A stretch of 64,000 nucleotides of DNA from Paralichthys olivaceus (Eukaryota > Chordata > Actinopteri > Pleuronectiformes > Paralichthyidae): positions 23,223,001 through 23,287,000 of the forward strand of contig NC_091102.1 in NCBI RefSeq assembly GCF_024713975.1, given 5' to 3'. Positions 36,701 to 48,000 of the stretch are shown here, piece by piece (position 1 is the first letter of the stretch; each line of letters opens with the position of its first letter). Below the pieces are notes generated by a model. That model was not told where the DNA came from and searched no databases. It saw nothing but the letters and a program-made list of their open reading frames with translations. Made by a program: the position numbers and the translations under genes.

Positions 36701-38214
36701 CTGGAAGAAACCTCTAAAACCAGACTCAATGTAGGTGGCAAAGAGGGGAGAGAAGTGTGGGGGGGGGCATTCTACCCAATATTCTTTCCCTGCCCAAATC
36801 CTTCTGCTAAATCCTCACAGACAGACCAATACAACAAAAAAAGTATCTCATTCTCATGTTAACCTTGTTTACACATCAAGCCTCCTCTGCAGTGGATTTA
36901 AACCTCCATGACTAGGACTAAAGGTAATGTTCCTTAAAGTAGCTGTGCACATATATGTATATATTTGTCTTTTATGTAGATTATGGGATGAGACTCTCTC
37001 TGATCAGAGATCGTAATGACAAAATTGATAGACTACCCATTCACTAATATATCTACCTTTGTGGTTTTACTAAATATAATATATGATTATTTCTACTATG
37101 AGAGCAGCTTTGGCTCTGTAAGAAATTAGTAGAACTTAAAACTCCAATTTCCTTCTTGGAGTTTTGACAGCTAGGAAAGATGAAACAATGGTCTGATGTG
37201 AAACCAAGCGTTAAATCCAATATTGTGACTGAAACTTTGAGTGATGTATTGAGTGCTAAGAAGTCATTTTAATCATATTTTTCTCTTTATTTAAACTGCA
37301 GGAGTCTCTTGTGACAGGAAACAAGAGTTTAACTCTTCGTAACCTTAACAGAGGTAAGGAGTACTGTGTACAAGTGCACACAGAGACTAATTTGAACAAA
37401 AACACTGAGCCATCCTCTTTGAAATGCATCTTCACCAGCATCGTGGAACCGGAAAAAGGTGAGCTGAACATTGAAACCTGAATGTTATGCTGTTGTGACA
37501 GTGTTATGGTATAAACATAAAGATGTCAGTGTTTCTCTTACATTGAGATTACTTGGGAAAGCTGAAATAGGTGACACAGTATATTTTATCTGCCATTTTA
37601 GCATTTTCTAAACAGTATTTTTTTATCCATATGAGAGAATGTTTTGATCTACTATAATTTAACTAATGGACAATGTCCAGTTCTCCCTTTTGCATGAAGG
37701 TTCTGCTGACAGTTGCTCATATTCTGCAGGGAAACACAATTTCTTAGTTAATACATCAGAGCTGAGCAACCTCCCTATACCACAACCCAGTCAGTTACGA
37801 CTGGAATAAAAGTCTAAGTAAAGTTGTAAACACTTAATGTTGAGCTAAAACTTGAGATTTGGAGCTCTATTGTTGTCATTAAAGCACAGTAAAATGCCCT
37901 AAGTTCAATGTGTCAAGTGCATGCCATTCTAGTTTTATTTGTTGGCTCTATATGTTGACCACACTTTTACGTTTAAGAGAAGTAAATAGCCAGTGCAAGG
38001 TACTAATAGTTTGATACTGAAGGATTTATTACTCTTGGTTATTCTCCCCCTCTCTTGCTCTGTCTGTCTCTCTCTCTATCCCCAGACATTGTTGTTATAG
38101 GAGTAGTTGCTGCTCTTCTGATTTTTTTTGCGAGTGTCCTCTTAACCGTCATGTTCTGCCTCCACTACACTGGATTCCTTTGTAAACTGAAGGCTCTGCC
38201 TACAGCACTAGTAA

Positions 38215-38301
<87 letters not shown>

Positions 38302-39625
38302 GTGGTATCTAGCCATGTAGATAGCTCGGCTTGTTGTTTTCCCACTGCCCCAATAAAATGGAGGTCTTAAATGTAATATTTAGTGGTTCATGATCTGTTA
38401 ATAAGAAAGGGTGGGTATGATTACATTCATAATGTGTCTGAGGGTTTCTGTAAAAAATAGAAATCAGCCGTCTCAGCCATTTCATGTGGTGATTGACCAG
38501 ATGTGACAGGAGGTGACAATATTTGTCTTTCTTCTCTCAGCTGCTTCTGATATTCCTTGGACATAAGTATTGCTAAGGAAATATTTCGTTAGGAACCCAA
38601 AATCCCAATGATGTCAGTGAACTGCATACCTAAGCATACCATGCTGCTCAACCTGTGGCAAACAAAAGGATGAAACAATGAAATTGTTCAATTTCAGGAA
38701 ATCAAGCTTTTAGTCAGGCTTTAATTTTGCCCTCTACCATCGAATCTATATTGATTAAATAGATAATATGGCACTGCATTTATTACAACTTTTACCTGTC
38801 TCACTGCCATCCTCATCCTGAGTGTTAAACTTCCTCCTTGTTCCATCACTCCAGAAGGCTCTGGGCCAAGGCTACAACCTGACACCAGAGGGAACAATCC
38901 CCGACCCAGTCTGCATTGACTCACAGATAGAGAAACAGAGGCAGCACAACAGGCCCACAATGCAACTTCATGCCGTGGAAAATGAGGATGAAGATGAGGA
39001 GGAAGAGGAACAGACAAATGTCTACATGGACAGAGCTGCACAGTGTTTCACAGGTGAAAGTTTGTGCTTGGGTTCTGGCAACATGTCGATGCACAGCGAG
39101 CCAGCTGCAGCAGCGGACTGTGGAAGTTTGACAGAGAGGTTGTCAGCTGAGGTGGAGCTTTCAGATGCAGAGACTGATGATGGGGTCACACTTGGGGGTC
39201 TAGATGAAGATTTGGTCAAAGCTGAAGGAACAAAGGAGAAGAAAGATGAGATGAAGCAAGAGAAGGTGTTTGAAAGCTCTGGCAATGTCAATTTGTTTTC
39301 AGTCACCCTTGCTGCACTGACTGTAGAAGAGGAGGAGGAAGACGAACAAAATGTAGAAGAGCCTCTCTCAAACTTTTTGAGACTATCTGATCCGGAGCCT
39401 CTACAAACAGTCCAAAAATGGAGTTTAAGCAACACAGACTCACAAACTCAATCAGACGATGAGACAACTGTGGGGTTAATGAAAGACACGCATGAAGACT
39501 TTACTGAGACTGGCTATGAAGGCATGCGTGCAAACACTTCTGGCTACATTCAAACGCAAAATAAAGAAGACGAAGAGGGAGAGGAGGAAGATGACAAAAT
39601 CTTTGAATATATGGCACACACGTGA
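30663..39625 (+). CDS. Receptor A: IFNAR2-like class II cytokine receptor (CRFB1/2/3 group)
   Basis: Coding exons: 30663-30711, 30885-31005, 35065-35222, 35864-36015, 37302-37458, 38086-38210 and 38855-39625. They give 510 aa with intron phases 1-2-1-0-1-0. Residues 1-17 are a signal peptide. Fibronectin III domain D1 (about 18-109) starts with LPAPLNVSIISLNF and MRWDPGPGTPP. D2 (110-212) starts with PPEVSLAGCGNC and has the membrane-proximal GKEYCVQV and SLKCIFTS. A single membrane span is at about 214-236. The cytoplasmic tail is about 270 aa, strongly acidic, with tyrosines at about 311, 475, 485 and 506 that could dock STATs. Family knowledge: such chains bind type I interferon together with CRFB5 and signal through JAK/STAT. 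D1 lacks the Trp and the Cys pair present in receptor B and crfb5. A 20-codon upstream ORF (30631) overlaps the start. I cannot tell CRFB1, 2 and 3 apart here. Confidence 0.88.
30885..31005 (+). CDS. Receptor A exon 2 (D1, first half)
   Basis: 121 nt after a CTCCCACAG acceptor, with donor AAGAG|GTAATT. Encodes the LPAPLNVSI strand and WDPGPGTPP, the hallmark opening of fish CRFB extracellular domains. Same length as receptor B exon 2. Confidence 0.9.
31025..31200 (-). repeat. Family R1 repeat, reverse copy, in receptor A intron 2
   Basis: Reverse complement of the 6.5 kb repeat: TTCAATTCGACTTTATTTGT and ATTATCTCAAGGCATTTTAC are recognisable. Confidence 0.65.
31201..33765. other. Receptor A intron 2, no exon seen
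   Basis: AT-rich intronic sequence. No further FN3 exon or other gene was recognised. Confidence 0.4.
33766..33910 (+). repeat. Family R2 repeat (decayed copy)
   Basis: TGCATTTATATAGCACCC, CATTCATACATACATTC, TTCTTGCCTATGGACACA and TAGAGGATGACTCACTCTAC match the 11.9 kb copy with gaps. Confidence 0.55.
34005..34145 (+). repeat. Degenerate tRNA-derived SINE
   Basis: Contains GGCATGGAGGTAAAGCAGGT, a B-box-like GTTTGATCCCC, and TAGTCCACATGCG followed by CCAAGGACAAGACATTGTAC, the order of a common fish SINE. Confidence 0.5.
35065..35222 (+). CDS. Receptor A exon 3 (D1, second half)
   Basis: 158 nt, against 176 in receptor B and crfb5. Encodes TSLKLHLVYNHIYILTVQAS and CVFTPYTD. The WxxVxGC motif and the second Cys of D1 are missing. 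Acceptor TTGTTGTGCAG, donor GTATGT. Confidence 0.85.
35864..36015 (+). CDS. Receptor A exon 4 (D2, first half)
   Basis: Encodes PPEVSLAGCGNCIQVNIS and FRVVWKSENNKI. Acceptor CCACAATAG, donor GTAAGA. Confidence 0.9.
36535..36800 (-). repeat. Family R1 repeat, reverse copy, in receptor A intron 4
   Basis: Starts with TTCAATTCAATTCAATTG (the tail reversed), then ATGATCTCAAGGCATTTTAC and AACCTCTAAAACCAGACTCA. Confidence 0.75.
37302..37458 (+). CDS. Receptor A exon 5 (D2, second half)
   Basis: Encodes TLRNLNRGKEYCVQV and the paired Cys in SLKCIFTS, then a short stalk. Acceptor AAACTGCAG, donor GTGAGC. Confidence 0.9.
38086..38210 (+). CDS. Receptor A exon 6 (membrane span)
   Basis: Encodes the hydrophobic span and the juxtamembrane FLCKLKALPTAL, a box1-like JAK contact region. 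The donor GTAAGT runs directly into a CTGT microsatellite. Confidence 0.9.
38215..38301. repeat. (CTGT)n microsatellite at a splice donor
   Basis: About 21 perfect CTGT units starting five bases after the receptor A exon 6 boundary. Confidence 0.95.
38855..39625 (+). CDS. Receptor A exon 7 (cytoplasmic tail)
   Basis: Begins KALGQGYNLTPEGTIPDP, continues with several Glu/Asp runs, NVNLFSVTLAAL and C-terminal SGYIQTQ and FEYMAHT, then TGA. Confidence 0.92.
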   Translation, partial: KALGQGYNLTPEGTIPDPVCIDSQIEKQRQHNRPTMQLHAVENEDEDEEEEEQTNVYMDRAAQCFTGESLCLGSGNMSMHSEPAAAADCGSLTERLSAEVELSDAETDDGVTLGGLDEDLVKAEGTKEKKDEMKQEKVFESSGNVNLFSVTLAALTVEEEEEDEQNVEEPLSNFLRLSDPEPLQTVQKWSLSNTDSQTQSDDETTVGLMKDTHEDFTETGYEGMRANTSGYIQTQNKEDEEGEEEDDKIFEYMAHT

Positions 39626-40648
39626 TACAGTATGTGGCTTTGATGTGTGTAGTAAGTATGAGATGCTTATACACTGTGTATGAATATTCATTAATATATT
39701 TCTTCCCTGCGGGTCCAACTGAAATACCTTCAGTATCACATGAAAGATGCAGTTTTAATCCTGTGTCTCTGCGTTCATTTATCTCATGTTATTTTGAAAA
39801 TATTGCAAAATATTATTTAAAAAAAAATTAAAATCAGTATTTTTACACTTTAGTCTTTTGTCTCCTGTATAATTGTTTGATCCTGCACTCAGGGCTCTTA
39901 ACTCATTTTTTATCCAATGCTTTCTGGAATTTCTCCCTCTCTCGCTGTGACTATAAATTCTATCAGTATTTGGCCGTTACTCAGGGATCGAGACTGTCCG
40001 ATTCATCGGTTAAATCCTCAGGCTGAGACAAAGGTGGTGGTGACAAGGCCTCAACAACAGAGAGCAGTCATGACTTTTCATGTTGAGCTGCTATAGTTAC
40101 TGTTAACTCATGCCACGGGGACATTCATGTTTTTACTGGACCCCTAAACATGTGAAATCAAACAGCTCTGAAATCTGTTAAAGGCAAGGACACAACACAT
40201 CATTACATTTCCCAGACTGCTACAACACCACTGTAACCACATGTTTGTAACTTCTGAAGGCATGGTCTACATGCAAATTAACAAGTACATCATTTTAGGA
40301 GTCTCTGTGGGAAAGAAAGACTCTCTGACCTTCTCCTGCTTGCCATTGAGCAAGACATACAAATAAACCAGAGTGAGGTCATAAAAATCTTCCAAGAGAT
40401 GGCACCCAGGAGGATGCTCCTGTGAAGTAGCTGAACGATCCTGCTCCCTTCACCTCCTTTGTAAATAGTTGTATTTTATAGAATATATTGGATGCATTAT
40501 TTTTATTTCATTTATTCAGAGCAGAGTTTTGATAAGTTTTAAGTTAGAATATTTTTATGATTATTTTTTGCCTGTTATTCATTTATATATTCAACTTGAT
40601 CATTTGAGTTACCCTATTTGATTAGACTGTGTTGATTGTGTTAACAAA

Positions 40649-40654
40649 AATAAA
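40649..40654 (+). terminator. Polyadenylation signal, receptor A
   Basis: AATAAA about 1 kb after the stop codon; the clearest canonical signal before receptor B. Confidence 0.4.
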
Positions 40655-40707
40655 TCTATAAGTTAAATATATGCTACTGTGATTTTTCTTAATTTTATGA
40701 ATCATTT

Positions 40708-41270
40708 TGCCGCTTTGCGCGCTCCCGCGACGTGCACGCCGTACGCTGACCAGACGCTCGCTCACTTCTGCTCAGTCACATGACTTTCTATCGACGTTTC
40801 GTCAGACGATGCATTTACGAGCTCCCGGACAAAATGCAACCTCTATGCAAGCAAGGCGTATTTGGGTTAAGGAATTCAGCAAACAAGATGAGGCGTGCTT
40901 GACTTTGAGACGGTTAAAGCAGAGGACACTAGTGCAGTTGCTTTGTATTATTTATACGTATTTGCATTGTAACATACCATAAGAACAGCCTCTATTATGC
41001 ATGTCTTCTTTTAAAATTTGAATAGACAATGTAACATTTCCATACAAACAAGGTTTCTCTTAACCACCGTATCTGCGAAATAAAGTAATATAAAATTACT
41101 TTATAAAATAAAGTAATATAAAATTACTTTATTAGTATTATTACGTTGTCATTTTTTATGAAGTGAGCTGTTCGGGGTTGCAACTGTTCCAGAGGTTCGT
41201 AAAGGCAACACGAGTAGCCGTTTTGAACTGTAGCGGAAATGTGGGAGCAGGGACTGTGGTCGTGACAGGT
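40708..41270 (+). promoter_or_regulatory. CpG-containing upstream region and possible non-coding exon of receptor B
   Basis: CpG-rich DNA at 40710-40900 (GCGCGCTCCCGCGACGTGCA) in an otherwise AT-rich region. A GC-rich segment near 41210-41270 ends at donor CGTGACAG|GTAACT (41271). The receptor B coding exon is preceded by an excellent acceptor at 41956, which requires an upstream exon; this is the best candidate. Inference only. Confidence 0.35.
41078..41134. repeat. Duplicated palindrome
   Basis: Two tandem copies of AATAAAGTAATATAAAATTA followed by CTTTAT. Each is a near-perfect inverted repeat (AATAAAGTAAT / ATTACTTTATT). Confidence 0.9.
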
Positions 41271-41694
41271 AACTATGATATTACACACAGATTACACTCG
41301 TGATTTGGCTGGTCAGTTAGTTCACATGTTTAGAAAGGAAAGTATGTTCGCGAGCCAGCTACACCATGGGCACCAGGAGAGAGGGATGGAGCTTTGTTCA
41401 CTGCTAGACACTTGGTTTAATGTGAAGACATTGCTCCTTTTGAAAACAACGTTAAACTGAATGTATGAAGCTAAGATGACGCCTAAGGGGAGGTAAAGTC
41501 ATTAAGTGTCATGTTAACTGTTCCTAATTTGACAAGAGACCGAAGTGACAGAGACTCATTTCACAGCAGAAATAACTAAAACAGTGGAAAGTAACTTGAC
41601 ATTCAGCCCATGTTCGTTTGTCATAGTAGCTAAAACGTAATGCATTGCTCGATACAAGTGGCAGCTATTGCTCTTCTGTCCGTCCTGGGAGAGG

Positions 41695-41862
41695 GACCTG
41701 AGGTTTCTACCTTCTTTTTCCCTGTTAAAAGGGTTTTTTGGGGGGTAGTCTTTCCTTATTCTTGTTGAGGGTTAAGAACAGAGGATGTCACACCTTGTAA
41801 AGCACTGAGACAAATTGTGACCTGTCAATATGGGCTAAACAAATTTGATTGACTGATATACG
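41695..41862 (+). repeat. Interspersed repeat, family R3 (long copy)
   Basis: TCCCTGTTAAAAGGGTTTTT, CTTGTTGAGGGTTAAGAACA, GAGACAAATTGTGACC and CAAATTTGATTGACTGA form a retroposon-like 3' end. Confidence 0.65.
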
Positions 41863-41961
41863 ATTATGTGTTTTCGAACGACGTAGTGAGGCGAACAGCA
41901 GATTTGTGAAGACAGACATGGTTAACAGTGGTGTGATGGCTGCACTTCTGCTCCAGCTGTC

Positions 41962-42010
41962 ATGACTCCTCTCATCTGGATGCTCACATGGCTGCCTCAG
42001 ATCCTGTCAG
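41962..42010 (+). CDS. Receptor B exon 1 (signal peptide)
   Basis: Encodes [16 protein letters not shown], then donor GTGAGT. An acceptor CTTCTGCTCCAG ends at 41956, five bases before the ATG. Confidence 0.85.
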
Positions 42011-45000
42011 GTGAGTACACAGTTAAGTGGTGTTATATAGAGGCCTTCAGACCCAGAGACACTGTTGTACTAGAGGTGTCATTTCTGAGGGTATTTTAAA
42101 GTCAATTAAACTTGCAGGCAGTGTTGAAGGGGCCCTTTCCTGTTCGGGGTGTTTGCAGGATGCAAGTTTATGCAGCTGTGCATTATGTAAAATATTGTTT
42201 CCTGTGTTGAGTGTGTAGCCTCAGACATGATGTGTTGCGTATTTCTACCAGTTTTCATACATGTATGTGAAATATATGGTAGGGCTACTTCTTTGAAATG
42301 TTGTAGGGGACACAGGGCTCTCCCCAGAAATTTGGAATATGATGGTGCTGTTCCCCTTGGTTGCAAAGGAGACATAAGAGAGGCAAACAATTCTGGAGAA
42401 CAAGGAAAAGCATTTGCCCCCCCAAAAAACATTTCAAGTTCGTATCAATCTTATAAATGAAACAAAACAAATTGCAACAACCTGCTGAAATGTATCCACA
42501 AGTGCTACGGCCTTACTCTCTTGCTACGATCATGGTGAAAATAAACAGATGTATATGTAAAAGGGGCTTTAGAAAAAAGACATTAACAAGGATAAAAACC
42601 CTAAAGAATGGAAATTATGCATGCCATCATCCCGAAATAACATCCATTTGATTGATCTTTAAAAATTCAGGATTACAATGTCTTTGTACCTCACGAATTT
42701 TGATCTCCGTTTTCTCAGCAAAGATTTGTATTGTCAAATGCACAGGAGAAAGACATTCCCCTGTGCAATGACATTCTTATGCTGTCAGTGGGGATGAAAG
42801 AGTTTTTGAGTCTGGTGGTCCTACATTTAACACTTCTGTACCTCCTGCCTGAGGGTAGAAGTGTGAACAGTCCATATTGGGGGTGGGGTCTTTAAGGATA
42901 GAGGAAGCTCTCTTGTGAACTCTGCGGTGGAAAATGCTCTGCAGAGAGGGCAGTGAGGTCTTGATGATTTTTCTGCTGTCCTCACTACTCTCTGCAGGCG
43001 TTTGCGGTCAATAGTAGATGTGCTGCCGTATCACACGGTGATGTGGCTGGTCAAGATGCTCCCAATGATGCAGCTGTAGAAGTTGCTGAGGATCTTAGGA
43101 GTCATCCCAAACTTCCTCAGCCTCCTCAGGAAGTACAGCCGCTGTTGAGCCTTCTTGACCAGCTGTGTGGTGTTTAATGTCCACCTGAGGCCTGCACTGA
43201 AGTGGACCCTTAGGTATTTGAAGCTGCTCACCCTCTAAACTTCAAGGTCCAGGATGAAAAGTGGCTGATGAGGTCTCTCCTTCCTCATGTCCACTATCAG
43301 CTCCTTGGTCTTGTCAGTGTTGAGGGTGAGGTTGTTGTCCTTTCACCATGACACCAGACTGGCTACCTCCCTCCTGTAGGCTGCTTGTCTCCCCCAGTGA
43401 TGCGTCCTATCACTGTGGTCTTGTCCGCAAACTTCAGGACGATGTTGTCTTTGTGGGAGAACAGGGTGTAGAGGATGGAGCTGAGGACACCCCCCTGTGG
43501 GGTGCCAATGTTGGTGGTAATGCTGGCTGAAGTCCTATTACCAATCCTGACAGACTGAGGTCTGCCAGTCAGAAAGTCAATTAGTCAGTCACAGAGGGTG
43601 GGGTGCAGACCGATTGTGGAGAGTTTATTGATGAGTTTGTGGGGGACGACCATGTTGAAAGCAGAGCTGTAATTAACAAAGAGCATCCTTATGTAAGAGT
43701 CATTGTTTTATTGGTGGGAGAAGGAGAAGTGGAGGGCAGCAGCTATGGCGTCCGAGGTGGACCTGTTGGGCCGCTAGGCATACTGCTGGGGGTCCAGCAT
43801 GCTGCTCTGGATGTGGGCCAGCACCGCTCTCTCAAAGCACTTCATAATGATTGGAGTGAGTGCTACATTGTGGAAGTATCGCAAGATGTAACGAATCCAT
43901 GAGAAACACCCTACTTTTGAAAATCAGGATGATGGCACTAAGATTATGGTATGATGGTGCAGCGGCATTGTTCCATTCCTCGGGAAGAGCCCTGGGACAC
44001 CATCAAGCCTGTCCTTAAACCCATATCACCTTTCAATTCACAACAAATCTGAGCCAGGCGACTTTTCAGCTATCAACTGTCCCTCAACAATAACTGTGTT
44101 TCATGGTGATATGTTTGTTGCCATTTCAAGACTGGCAGACCTCGTGATGATCTTGGAGCTGTCCACTTTTGATCAAATCTTCAATACAAATCAAATTGAA
44201 AGTTATTGTATTTGTATTTCCATTGATACAGTAATTAATAGTCTTTACACTGTTGTTCCATTTTTAACTAGTCAGATCTGATACCTGATGGTGCTCAAGT
44301 GTCCCCGGTCTTTCTCCCACCTACTTTCCTCTCCCCACTCTCCCTCGCTCTCTTCTCTCCCCTCTTTTCCACCCATCTCTCATCTCCTTCTCCCATTTTC
44401 TTTGCTCACCCCAACCAGTAGAGGCAGATGACCGCCCACATTGAGCCTGGTTCTGCCAGAGGTTTCTCGCTGTTAATGAGGGAGTTTTTCCTCTCCACAG
44501 TCGCCAAAGTGCTTGCTCATTGTGGGAACTGTTGGTTTTCTTTATATTTTGATTTTAAGGTCCTGACCTTCTATGTAAAGTGCCTTGAGATAATGTATAT
44601 TATGATTTGGCGCTATACAAATAACATTGAATTGAATTGAATTGAATTGAATTGACTGTTTGATTGTACTGTATTGCAGCTATGAGTGAACTGCCCCCGG
44701 CTGTCAACCTTACCCTGACCCGAAGCCATATGTTGAAGTGGCAGCCAGGACCAGGAACCCCCGCTGGAGTGCACTACAATGTCACTATTATCACTGACAA
44801 GTGGGTTTCAGATGCATTTATATGGATATTTAAGTCATTTTAATTAATGTTAATCTTATTTAGAGCTTGAACAATATGTATTTTGCTATTGCCAATGCTA
44901 TTACTGATATTGGGGAATAAACAATTTCAGACACTGATATATGGGCCAATATATTACCACCCACAATGGAACTTCTGTAAATCAACTGAAATGGTTCTCT

Positions 45001-48000
45001 TCAATAATAATAACTTTATTTGTATAGCACTTATCTAAACAAGGTTACAAAGTGAGTTACAAAAAAAATCCATGGCAAAAAGGGGAATCAAAGTGTGACC
45101 TCTTAATTACATGGTTTTGGTATAATTGTTGTCAATGCCAGGGCATTCCTCAAGGATATGGAAAAGCAAGCTAGCAGGAAAAAGTAGCCCGCTAACAGGG
45201 TCCAGGGGCATTAACCCCTGCAGACTTTTGAACTTAACCTTCAACTGATACAACTTCCTACACCATCCTAAGAATAGGCTACCAGTTGCAGCATAATGCT
45301 GAGTTCTGTTTTTTCCTATCTTTGTCTAGCCTCGTTATCTAGTCAACTACAAGGGCCTATTTGGCTCTTGTTCAGGCCGACAGCAGTAGAGACCTCTCTA
45401 TACCATCATTCTCCCTGTTTAACTTGGCTCTTGTCCAGGCTAGGCTGCCTGCAGTTTTCTGATGCGCTCTGAACACAGACATATAGTATGAGTACACACG
45501 TTTTTAAAGAATAAATGTAGATAAAATAAATGAATACAGAATTTTGTACAACAACCTCTGCTGGTTGAATGTGGGGGGACCAGAAATTCGCAAATTAGAC
45601 GTGAGGTGGTGAATTGAAGCCAGATTATAGAATTTGGCAAGGTGTTAAATGATCTGTCAACAGGCGCTGTAAATATATAAATACTGCGGAGTCACTCCTG
45701 TGTAATGTTGGCACTGTTAGAGGACAGTGCAAATTGAAGGATCAGGTGGAAACAAGAGTTCAGGGACCACAAAGATTTCCGGGGACATGATGATGACTTG
45801 CATGAGCTGGTTTAGATTCCCTGGAGCTGTGATCTTTGATCTATGTGCTAAACTGAGTCCAGTATTAGACAGACCGTCCAGATGGAAACATAAGTACCCC
45901 TTGATTTGTTCTCAAATTTTCAGCTTTTCTCCTTTTTTTAGGATAGCATCACAGACCGATCAGTTTTGTCATAATGAATGATCTCTAAAGTTGCACAGAA
46001 ATTCCCTTCAGACAATAAATTTGCTGCTGACCAGAATTCTACACTGATTGGCTCAACCATGTCATTGTGACAGCATGTATTTAAGGCAGAAAATGTCTGG
46101 GCTTGGTGCTTACTGTTTTCCCAAGGAGAACATTTATAAATTCAGGGGCACAATACAAATATTTTGTTTTTCTTTGATAATGGTAAACAAGAGGTATTTA
46201 CAAGCAAAACTCCCTAAAATGGGACAAATGCACTTTATGCAAGTACATTTGTCCTTTCTACCCATTCAGTTTAGCATGTTTCGGAGCTACAGCGGATTCT
46301 TTATTCTTTACCATTTCCTGCATTTGCTTCAAAATAAATGCATTTTAGTGAATAGGCACTCATCGGCCTTTAATGTAAAACTGCAAGTGCTAATGATGAT
46401 GAGGATTTAGAGGTCAAATTCCGTAAGTAAAATGTACTCCATCTCTACTCCTCACTGTCAAAGTTATATTCCCAGTATATCTTTGTGCAAGGGTTTTAAA
46501 AATGTTTGGTCCTTTTCACACCATTAAGTCTTATTCTTTCCCTCCTGAAGGCGAACATCCTGGGTGCCAGTGGCTGGCTGTGAGCATGTCCACAACCCTC
46601 TGGTTTGTGACCTCACAGGTGCTTTTTTCGACGAAAGAGAACTCCACTTTGTCCAGGTTATGACAGTGCAGAAAGGAAAGGCCTCACAAGCAGTGATACA
46701 TCCAGGATTTATACCCCTCGAAGACAGTAAGTGGAACTGTGTTGAAATAGATGATGTTCAGTAAAAGGAATAAATAATGAAAATTGATATATTCTCTTTC
46801 AAACAGTCCTGCCATTGCATTATTTTTCTCTTTTTGGATTTATTACCTCGACCAAGGATGACAAGTTAGAATGTTTCTTGTAAGCAGTATTCAGTGAAAA
46901 CCTCTGATGAAACTTGGTTTAAGGATGCAGTGGGAGTCAGAGAAGAACCTATTCAATTTTGGGGTGGATGCAGGATTTTTTTTTCAACATTGAACTTTTC
47001 ATTAATTTTTTTTAGGGAGCAATGCATGGATTTAGATGAAAAAATCATACATATAATATTTAAGGGCTGATATCTCTGAGTGTGTACAATTTAGTGCTGC
47101 TTGATTTAACATAAGGGGACTGTTGGGCCTTTGTGTTTCCCATAGAATTAATTCAATCTGTGGCAATAGCGGGGGGTGTGTACATGTACACCCACAAAGG
47201 TATCTCTCCTGTGCAACATATTCTGAGTGACAGTTACACAGACTAAAGAGGGAAAGAGAAGTTAACATGTGAGTGAGTGAAGTGCTTTGCATGCCACTTA
47301 TGGGTATGCACACAACTGCAGCTGAAAATCAAAGGTCTGACTGTCAATGTGGACGCTAACAACTTTATGGACCATAGTGCGAGCCAGCACAAGGCAAATA
47401 ACATTCCAAAAAGCACTGCACACAGCCATACAATGCAGTAACAGAGCAAAACGAAAGTTTGAAATCCTATGTTAATATGAGAAGTGTAAAAAAGAAAAAA
47501 GAAACTGTGGCACCAGAAACTCAAGCAGACCTGAAGTTACTCCGATAACCTCAAACCCTGCTTTGTAGTACAGGTCTCTTATCTCAAACTTAACCTGCTC
47601 TGGAGCACTTTGGTCAACCACATTGTTTTAAATGTGCTATATAAATAAAAATGACATTGACATTTTGTCCCTGTGTCTGGTCTGTGTCCTCCAGCTTGGA
47701 TGGACCTGCCACACCTGACTGTGGCACCCTGTGGCAGGAATCTTTGTGTGGACCTTCATCCCCCCACGGAGCACAGAAGAAAGATCTATGACACACTCAG
47801 TTATAAACTCAAGATTGAATGCAACAGTGCAGAAAGAGCCACGGTATTGTACATGGGCTTACATAGTGTCTTAACACTGATTTTTCTTCTCATGCCATCA
47901 GAACTAAGAGGTTTAACAGAGTCTTCAAAATAGCAATGCTTAAAAAATACAGCAGGTTGTGTTGATGTTGGCGTTATGCTGCTGATACAGGTGAAATTCA

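Noticed and set aside
38055..38312. 85-codon frame running past receptor A exon 6
   Set aside because: Reads through the donor into the CTGT microsatellite; the splice donor and exon 7 give the natural continuation.
39022..39435. 137-codon minus-strand frame
   Set aside because: Antisense shadow of the receptor A tail exon; serine runs are complements of Glu codons.
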